From the NCBI GenBank assembly GCA_963576735.1, contig OY755177.1, positions 11,904,001 to 11,968,000 on the forward strand: 64,000 nt of DNA, read 5' to 3'. The notes under the pieces are model-generated. The model did not search any database and was not told the DNA's origin. It was given only the letters and a program-made list of their open reading frames with translations. Below, in pieces: positions 56,713 through 64,000 of the stretch (the first letter of the stretch is position 1; each line of letters opens with the position of its first letter). This DNA comes from Bedellia somnulentella. Its lineage: Eukaryota; Arthropoda; Insecta; Lepidoptera; Bedelliidae. Both the position numbers and the translations under genes were made by a program.

Positions 56713-57890
56713 TGGACATTCAATGCCTGGCTCTGAAATACGTTTATGATTTTTCATTGTGAGAGTTACTTTAGCTAGAACTGCAAGTTTTTATTTCAAA
56801 CTAGCTTTTCGCCCGATATGTTTTTACATCTTAGCTAGTAAAATTAGGTTCAATACATTGCATTTATTAAATTTATGCACTCATTTTTGTGACCTCTATC
56901 TACAATCAAAATAACTCTTTATTACCTTTTATTCGATTTTACGTTCTTTTGGATTCAATTCATAGCCAGTTATATTTATTCTAAGCTAGACACCCTACCA
57001 TTGATGTATAAAAGCACGATGGGGCTATTTTGTACACATCAAATGTAGAAAACAACTTCGTTTGGTCACATTTTTATACATATTACGTTCTTGTAACGAT
57101 TAGTTTTATATGCACCTGCAAATATTTTAATCAAATTAATGATCATCCAGGTTTTATTTTTTAAAAGTATTATTTGTGCCAAAGGTTGTTAAAAAACCAG
57201 GCGTACTTGAAGTGTATTAATTTAAAAGATAATAAATACGATTTAATTGTTCGATCATAATGGAAACCAATAGCGATTTCAAATGATTATCTTTTACTTA
57301 CGAATTGCATTAAAGTACAATAAGTGTATGCAGTAATAATAACTTGCTACTGCAAATGTAAACATAGCTGATGTAAAGTTTATTTTTACTTTTACAACCT
57401 ATTGAATAAGATTTGGCAGTACATGCCCGCATAGATGTCGGTAAACTTCGTTTACACCTCATTATTCTTCGTTGGTAAGATACTTAAAAGTTCACCTTCT
57501 GGCAAGAAAACAATAGAAAGCCCCATTTTAGAGTTCTTTAGGAAGTTGCCAACAGTAGTTCCAGGCTTCAAGCGATAAAATTCGCCGCTCACAAAAGTAA
57601 AAAGTTATAATACTTTATAGAGCTAAAGCTGTGGCAAAAGGTTGTTTATGATCTTAAAGTCACAAGGTTGATATACACTTACTCTGAAATTTTATTTGTT
57701 TTGTGTATAGTTGTAAATAGAATTCCTCCGGTTATACCTTCTTTACTTTTGTTTTTTTTGTTTCGATTGTTGTTGCATCTTGAGTATGATTTAGATAACA
57801 TTAATTATTTTTTATTGTATTCGGAAATTAAACTTATTTTTGCCATACATAAAATATTACATTTTCATGGAAGGCAAAGATAACAAGCTT
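56713..57890. other. No recognisable gene
   Basis: A 71-codon hydrophobic frame at 57668-57883 in T-rich DNA has no recognisable motif. Confidence 0.4.
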
Positions 57891-57922
57891 TATGCTATTC
57901 TAAGCTGACGCTAAACAGCCAC
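57891..57922 (-). mobile_element. Family A 5' scrap
   Basis: ATGCTATTCTAAGCTGACGC followed by TAAACAGCCAC matches only the first ~30 bases of the repeat. Confidence 0.5.
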
Positions 57923-58044
57923 CTTAGTTACGTAAGCTAAACTAAAAATATGCAAACTTACAGTAAAACAAGTTACAAATATTGAAAATCATATTCAAAT
58001 GTGTCTTTTAGATTTAATTTAAATCTGTCCAACAGCAAAATCCT

Positions 58045-58445
58045 AATATTAATATTAATAAATTTCTTCGCTTAATTCCGCTAAATAATACCTGCAGTCT
58101 TCATGCAACATGCACTGTGCACCGCCCGCCCTTCCACTTACAAGAAATCGAAAAGCAGACAATGCACCACACACACACCCGCAAGCGAAAACCACAGGCA
58201 ACCACAAACTCGGTGGTCAGCTGCCGAACTGTCTACTAACTGCTCGTCAATGACTCGTGTTGAGTCGAAACGCGTCGCATGTTTGTGGTTGCCTGTGGTT
58301 TTCGCTTGCGGGTGTGTGTGTGGTGCATTGTCTGCTTTTCGATTTCTTGTAAGTGGAAGGGCGGGCGGTGCACAGTGCATGTTGCATGAAGACTGCAGGT
58401 ATTATTTAGCGGAATTAAGCGAAGAAATTTATTAATATTAATATT
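58045..58445. repeat. Near-perfect palindrome, 165-nt arms
   Basis: 58045-58209 is the reverse complement of 58281-58445 with no mismatch that I could find by eye; the loop is 71 nt. The arms are unusually GC-rich for the window (GTGCACCGCCCGCCCTTCC) and contain ACACACACCCGC. AGCAAAATCCTA occurs on both sides (58034-58045 and 58486-58497). The open frames on both strands here (110 and 80 codons) are a by-product of the symmetry. Confidence 0.9.
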
Positions 58446-59394
58446 GCTATGGATTTCCGCAAAGTAACGCCTGATTCAATCCAATAGCAAAATCCTAGTT
58501 AACCTTAATAAGGCAGTGGCCAAATAGCGACCACCATAATTTCAACCTTACCTAGCTTCAAATAGAAGTGAAATACAATGAATTTTTGATCATACAAGGC
58601 CAATAAAGGGTTAACCATTTAACAAGAACACAAAACACGTGAATAGATAAACTAAGTCATACTAGAACAAAATGGCAAACAGTTTTATAGCAAACGTGTG
58701 CTCACGTAACTATTCACACACTAAGGTGCCCCTTACTCCCTAACTCTCTCTCCTTCCGTGGTTCGAAAGTGTGAAATATCTTATTGCAAGCTAGTGTTGT
58801 TTTTGTAACTCCTCAAAACTGTACCAAAAGCTAAACAGCTAGATAAGCTTGCCACATGTTGACGTTAACTAAATAATAGCCGGTGAGTGGCAGCACACGG
58901 ATAATTAATTAAAGTGCCCAGCCACAGGGCAACGGCACGAGCACCGGACAGCCAGTGACCGCAAATTGCCTAATTTATCGCCTCAATTGCCCCCCATTTG
59001 CCGGCCGAAACAAAACTTCACCGAATAGACATTTGCTTCCGTCACCGGCAGGGCTCTTCTCAGCGAAAGTAATATACTCGCGTCCTTTACATTCGGTAAT
59101 ATCCGCGATTTACCGTTGGATTTTGTGTCTTATTGTGTATATACTAAGAAACACCATTGATGTAAATGGCATATAGAAAAAGTAAGAGCTAAGTCTAATA
59201 TCTCCACTTGACTGTCGCGGACAACCACCTGGTTGTCGTAGAAAATATTGTCTTTGATGTGGAGAATATTATCCCTAATATACCCTGTGATTAACTTCAG
59301 GTTATAGTATCAAAAAACATAACATTGAGTACGAGTAATATTCGCTCTTGATATAGGTTTCACCACGGTGATATTTTAGTTATGCTACTCAACT
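58446..59394. other. Intergenic, with a GC-richer segment
   Basis: 58900-59110 is GC-richer (CACAGGGCAACGGCACGAGC, CCCCATTTGCCGGCCGAAAC) and holds a 73-codon plus-strand frame (58955-59176) with no recognised motif. Confidence 0.4.
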
Positions 59395-59462
59395 CAACAT
59401 AAACTCCGTATATCCCCAACGGGATTGGCCGAGTTACTAATACTTCTCAAGATCGTGACATG
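59395..59462 (-). mobile_element. SINE B 3' scrap (B16)
   Basis: AACATAAACTCCGTATATCC, CCAACGGGATTGGCCGAGTT and ACTAATACTTCTCAAGATCG. Confidence 0.7.
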
Positions 59463-59640
59463 TATATTTTCAGTGCATTATATTGTAATAAATATTAACC
59501 TCATCGTTAGATATGTAAGCCATTACTGTCCAATCGTGTTACATCTCTGTGGCATTGATCGGGTGTACCTCCCGTCCGTAATCTGTAGATAAAAATAAAA
59601 CAGTGTTTCTGTTAACCAATATCCAAATAGTGTTATTGCT

Positions 59641-60052
59641 GTGAAGTATGGGCTTTGAATAACACTAACCCTTTTTTTCCCCGTCAAGTCCTCTTAGAAT
59701 ATTAAGGATACATATACATACATACATATACTCACGCCATTAGTTCCCATTAGGGTAGGCAGAGACTATTGATCGCCACTTCGCACGATCCTGACAAACC
59801 TCTCTAGCTTCGTTTACATCCATCAATCTTTTCATACATGCTCTTTTATTCTTCATACTTCATTTCCTAATATTAAGGATATTAGGACCAAAGTGATTTT
59901 TGAACGATGAGGTGGGAAATTCATCACCAAGAACCTTTATTTTACAAGACTTCAGTCACTTTTGGAAGTTGAGTGAAAGTCACTGAAGATTTTTTTATTC
60001 TGAAAACCACAGCCTTCATCATATAGCGATTTATAGCCGTGAATATATCTAT
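59641..60052 (+). mobile_element. Family A repeat (A36) split by an L2 3' end
   Basis: GTGAAGTATGGGCTTTGAAT before the insert. After it come AGTGATTTTTGAACGATGAG, TTCATCACCAAGAACC and TTTATAGCCGTGAATATATC. Confidence 0.75.
59711..59868 (-). mobile_element. LINE L2 3' end with 13-bp target duplication
   Basis: CATACATACATATACTCACG (tail), CCATTAGTTCCCATTAGGGT, GATCGCCACTTCGCACGATC and CATACATGCTCTTTTATTCT. AATATTAAGGATA flanks it at 59698-59710 and 59869-59881, inside a family A copy. Confidence 0.9.
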
Positions 60053-60330
60053 GGATGAATCCAAATAACAAGACAACAGTGAAGATTGCAAGATCGATCA
60101 ATTGTTAGACTTTGACGCATTATCGGTAGACTCTAATTACTCGTATTACTATAATAGGCAAAGCGATATTCTACCAATCATTCAAGATATATAAGAACGT
60201 AAAATAAACTAGGTGGGAAATTAGAGCTTTGCATGCCGAAATTTGGAGCGAAGCTAAACAAAATTTGTGTATAATAGTTTCCCATAGACTTACATGGGAA
60301 ACTTTAAAAAGTGATCATTCCTCAATGAAG

Positions 60331-60537
60331 AAGACAATTCTTTGCCTTTGTGTGCTTTTATTCCTTTTACCACTAGTATTTTTAATTTTGTCTTTTTTTT
60401 TGTTGTTATTTGTTTTTGATTATTTTACCACGTACTTTTAATATGGCGATAATAATTTGTGAATTATTTGTATTTTGTCACAGTTGTGCCCTTAGGCAAT
60501 GAATAAATACTATCTTTCTTTTTTTCTTTTCTTTCAA
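60331..60537 (+). mobile_element. LINE L1 3' UTR, 5'-truncated copy
   Basis: Matches 26350-26573: CAATTCTTTGCCTTTGTGTG, TTTACCACGTACTTTTAATA and TTAGGCAATGAATAAATACT, with a (CTTT)n tail. Confidence 0.9.
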
Positions 60538-60736
60538 TGGTAACATTAATTTGAAAATTTTCGTCACAACCTGGTCCTAGATGCCTTTGACCATCATGCA
60601 AAATTTGGTTGAGGTCGGATATACTGTTTACGAGGAGTTAGGTTACATGCGAAATACATACACACAAGTTGGGGGTAAATGGAGCTTCTCTTCAATGAAA
60701 CGTATATAATATTTCTATATAATGTGATGTGTACAT

Positions 60737-60955
60737 GCTGTGTAGTGTCGGTTTAAAATAGCACTACCCCACATCTACCGGTGGGTGTACGTGAGAGGCG
60801 ACTTACAGTATTGGGGCTTTGAAGGGATTTTTGGGCGATGCGGTTGGAGACCAATCACCAACAACCTTTAATTCACCATCTTTTCCCCACGCAACTTCCA
60901 CAAGTGGCTGAGGAATTTCTACCCCTTATAGGGATTTATAGCCGTGTATGTATAC
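60737..60955 (+). mobile_element. Family A repeat (A37)
   Basis: TGCTGTGTAGTGTCGGTTTA to TTTATAGCCGTGTATGTATAC, lacking the CTAATTCCTTAGCTCTGG segment. Confidence 0.85.
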
Positions 60956-61208
60956 TGTGATAATCATAATATAGATTCGAGTACTTAATTCAAAACATTT
61001 TCATATGTCCTGACTGTAAATATCATTTAGCTATCGTAAAATGTTACTAATTCACTAAAAAGTAATACTGTGAGTGCGCCAAGTCTACATTTATTAGATC
61101 AAAATTTCTTAATTCCGAGAAGGTATCTTTTTGGTCTACGGGATAATGTAATAAATAGAATTTGCAATTCAAAAACAATTTAAGTCACTATTGGTGGTTA
61201 CCGAATTT

Positions 61209-61535
61209 CCAAATCATTTCATTGGAATTGGAAGGGTCTAGGTACTTCCAATTCTAAGAATTGTAAAAAGCACGAAGCTTAGGGACTAGGGGATAGTATA
61301 AGATCTCGCTGCTAAATCTCTACGTTCATTCCAAATCAATTCATTGGAATTGGAAGGGTATAGGTACTTCCAATTCTAAGAATTGTAAAAAGCACGAAGT
61401 TAAGGGACTAGGGGATAGTATAAGATCCCGCTGCTAAATCTCTACGTTCATTCCAAATCAATTCATTGGAATTGGAAGGGTCTAGGTACTTACAATTCTA
61501 AGAATTGTAAAAAGGTCGAAGTTTAGGGACTGAGG
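61209..61535 (+). repeat. 122-bp tandem repeat, about 2.7 copies
   Basis: Units start CCAAATCA at 61209, 61331 and 61453 (period 122). Each contains GGAATTGGAAG and CTTCCAATTC, a short inverted repeat, and AAAAAGCACGAAG. The third unit stops near the A38 insertion. Confidence 0.9.
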
Positions 61536-61545
61536 TATTAATAAT

Positions 61546-61788
61546 ACACATACATACATACATATACTCACAGCCATAATCCCGAAAAGGGTTTGCCAGA
61601 GCTTCAGGGCCGGAAGCTCCTCAGCCACATTTTTAGGTTGAAAGGGGAGAAAATGATAAGAATAAAGTATCGTTAGTGATGGATCTACAGTCGCATCGCC
61701 CAAACAACACTTTAAAAAGCCCCATACCCTTAGTTGCCTCTTACATCACCAGTGTGTATAAAGGGGAAGTGACATTAGCCTGAACTAT
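61546..61788 (-). mobile_element. Family A repeat (A38)
   Basis: CACATACATACATACATATA at the left, CTACAGTCGCATCGCCCAAA and GGGGAAGTGACATTAGCCTG at the right. It abuts the truncated tandem array. Confidence 0.8.
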
Positions 61789-62095
61789 TTATTACTTTAT
61801 AAGTAAATTTCTTACCTATGAACAAAAAAATATATATCCATATATAGTTGATAGGTACGTTAGTGCGTTATATTTTATAAGAATTAAATACCCCATAGTT
61901 TCATTTGAAAGCAATTCAGGTACAACCTGAATGCTTTACTAACATCGCTGAGGCATCGAGCGTGTTTGTCTTAGACTCAACCTTCGGCACTCTTAATAAA
62001 TATTTTTATCATAGATATGCTAACTTATCAATTCAATTATTTGAAAGAAATAAATTATATTACAGATAGAGAAAAAATGTAGTGGTAGTTTGAGT

Positions 62096-62142
62096 TGCTA
62101 TGTAGTGTCGGCTTAGAATAGCCCTACCCTATATCTTTGGGT
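62096..62142 (+). mobile_element. Family A 5' fragment (A39)
   Basis: TTGCTATGTAGTGTCGGCTT, AGAATAGCCCTACCC. Only the head is present, which 5' truncation cannot produce, so a later deletion is likely. Confidence 0.75.
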
Positions 62143-64000
62143 ATTAGCTAATGAACGTTTGCATTAGGTTTTAGATCTTCACCATAGATCTCAAAGAATA
62201 ACTGTCCTACGACATGTTGTGGAACACCTAACCTTACCGAGTTTTATTTGTTGCGTGTTCACTGGTCTGTAACATTTTAGCCTAACTATAATTAAATCTA
62301 TCAATTTTCCTTGAATTAACTATTGTTAAATATTTCTAGAAAGTTTTATTAAAAGGCTTTAATCTGCATTTTGTTACATGACTGCTGTTGCCGGTGCATC
62401 GTTGCCATTGCTAATTATTCCTAATATATGCTATTACGCATGTGTAAGCAAAAGACAGCATCTTTATTAATCAACCCAATCATGATTGACCAAGTTTTGC
62501 TATCTCATAGACTCAACAACTAACTTATATCGAATTAACCAACTTGATCTCTTATGATCATCATATTAGGATTAAATGTGTATTTGTAGCAGATAAAGTG
62601 TGTTTCCGCTTACGGTCTTATAAACGATTATAGCAAAAATAAATTTATTTGTATCGAATTGTTCTCCTCACTTTTATTTGAGTCTATATGATTAATTGTA
62701 TAATAAATAAAATATGTATTACTATTATCCGCTAGTCTTTATTGCCCTTTTAAGCCATTCGTTATATGTTCTGCAGGCCATTACCAAAAACGGTCATTTT
62801 TCAATAATCATCTTCGCTATTAACTTTTATACACATTGAAATTTATTGACAAAAATATACTTTGGCCAATAAAAGTATTTTCGCAAACTCCATACGAGTA
62901 TTTCGTATTATATCAACTTACACATTAGTATTACTCTGTCTGAGATATGAATGAACGTGAAACGGTTTATAGCTGTCTACAGATATGATTAATTTTATGG
63001 CAATATTATCTGCTTATAATGTACCTACCGAAGAAATAAATACATCATTATTGTAGAATGGATTTCGTCCACATACTATGTTATCCCTAAAACGAGGATA
63101 AGTTATCAAGTAATCAATCATTGGAACGGGAAAAAGATACGTTTTTAGCGTACTATTGCCGCTCCATTTTCTTTTTGTATAACATAAGTGAACGTCTTTG
63201 AATTTATACTTTTGACAACTTTATCAATGGATTCTTTTGAATTACACTCTTCAATTCCAATTTGATTAAAAATCATGACATAAATTCAAACAAGAAGCAA
63301 ATAAGGAAATACAATAAACTAATTTTATTTAATACCATAGTTTAAGTAAATAACAGTTACATAATACCTGTCTTTTAGCATAATGTTTTAGCAGGAATAA
63401 AACTGTCTACTACAAAGCATTTTATAATCGAAGATTTTGAAAAAATCAAACTATAGTTTTATTATTACCATAATACAAATAAGGACTTTTAAGGGCTTTT
63501 TTATTTCAGTTTTATAATAGCGCCTATCCTTATACAGGAATAAACTTATCAAAGCTTGGGAATCAAACAAAAGAAAGTCTCTCTAAAAGTAAAATCAGTA
63601 TTTATTTTCTTTTTAATATAACAAAGCACACAATTTATTGTTTACTACAACGTATCGTGATTAGTTTTCCTTGCCTAACCACTAACCTACGCGTGTAATT
63701 CGGTGTGGAAAATGATTTCTCTTGAGAATTGATGCTAAGTTAGCAATGAAAAACTGCGGTTATGGTTTGTATTTTCAAAACCATTCTATTGTTATGTTAT
63801 TATTTCAAGCAAAGCCAATTTATTTTAACTGTCTGTATAAATAAAAGTCGCTCATTTTGAGTTGCCAAATCACAAAGTTTTATAACATTCTGGAAATAAC
63901 TTCTTATTGGTAAGAACATACACAAAAAAAAAAGTAGAATTTGTTTTAAATAAAAAACAATGCTGCCTAGGTAGTCTCATCAATCAACTTTACATGAACT
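62143..64000. other. No recognisable gene or repeat
   Basis: AT-rich sequence to the window end. No open frame of note, no match to families A-F. Confidence 0.45.

Noticed and set aside
58103..58435. 110-codon plus-strand and 80-codon minus-strand open frames
   Set aside because: They lie across the 165-nt-arm palindrome and mirror each other; the openness follows from the symmetry, and there is no domain.
1..64000. CRISPR arrays, bacterial operons, ribosome binding sites, prophage
   Set aside because: None seen. Composition, introns and repeat families are those of an animal nuclear genome, and the tandem arrays lack the repeat/spacer pattern.

Overview
This window looks like AT-rich nuclear DNA from an insect, most probably a moth or butterfly (Lepidoptera). 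The evidence is the dense interspersed repeats of types I recognise from lepidopteran genomes: RTE-like retrotransposons with ATC-rich tails, tRNA-derived SINEs, piggyBac and mariner transposons with animal-type features, and spliceosomal introns. I recognise no intact host gene, rRNA or functional tRNA gene. Every convincing coding segment is the remains of a transposable element, so the window is best read as an intergenic or intronic repeat field.

Layout. Positions 118-3831 hold a decayed DNA transposon (here T1) with 26-bp terminal inverted repeats, whose transposase-like gene was broken by two SINEs and an RTE-type LINE. From 4 to 18 kb there are mainly copies of a ~250-bp repeat (family A), LINE 3' ends and SINEs (family B). 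A piggyBac derivative with a large central deletion lies at 18181-20051. At 21888-27548 is a 5.6-kb composite: ~430-bp terminal inverted repeats and a candidate 8-bp target duplication enclose a split gene remnant and a jockey/CR1-like LINE (L1), and L1 is itself interrupted by a hairpin/satellite element and a full-length SINE B. From 27.5 to 38 kb there are more A and B copies and a small MITE. A mariner with broken frames lies at 38212-39525. A foldback with 366-nt arms lies at 41773-42631. From 43 to 64 kb there are more A and B copies, a LINE (L2) C-terminal RT fragment at 51.6-52.3 kb, a palindrome with 165-nt arms at 58.0-58.4 kb and a 122-bp tandem repeat at 61.2 kb.

How the parts relate. 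Three otherwise unrelated families (LINE L2, repeat A, tRNA-derived SINE B) end in the same 3' design: CTGCCAACCCC-type, a short CCCC/GGGG stem-loop, GGCGTGA, then a TATG-rich tail. Copies of all three have 7-15-bp target duplications. The simplest inference is that L2-type reverse transcriptase mobilises A and B. Nested insertions give a local order of events: T1 before SINE B; the long-TIR element before L1 before its two inserts; A and B copies before some L2 fragments.

All positions and matches were read by eye. Family names A-F, L1-L3 and T1 are working labels for this window, not database names.
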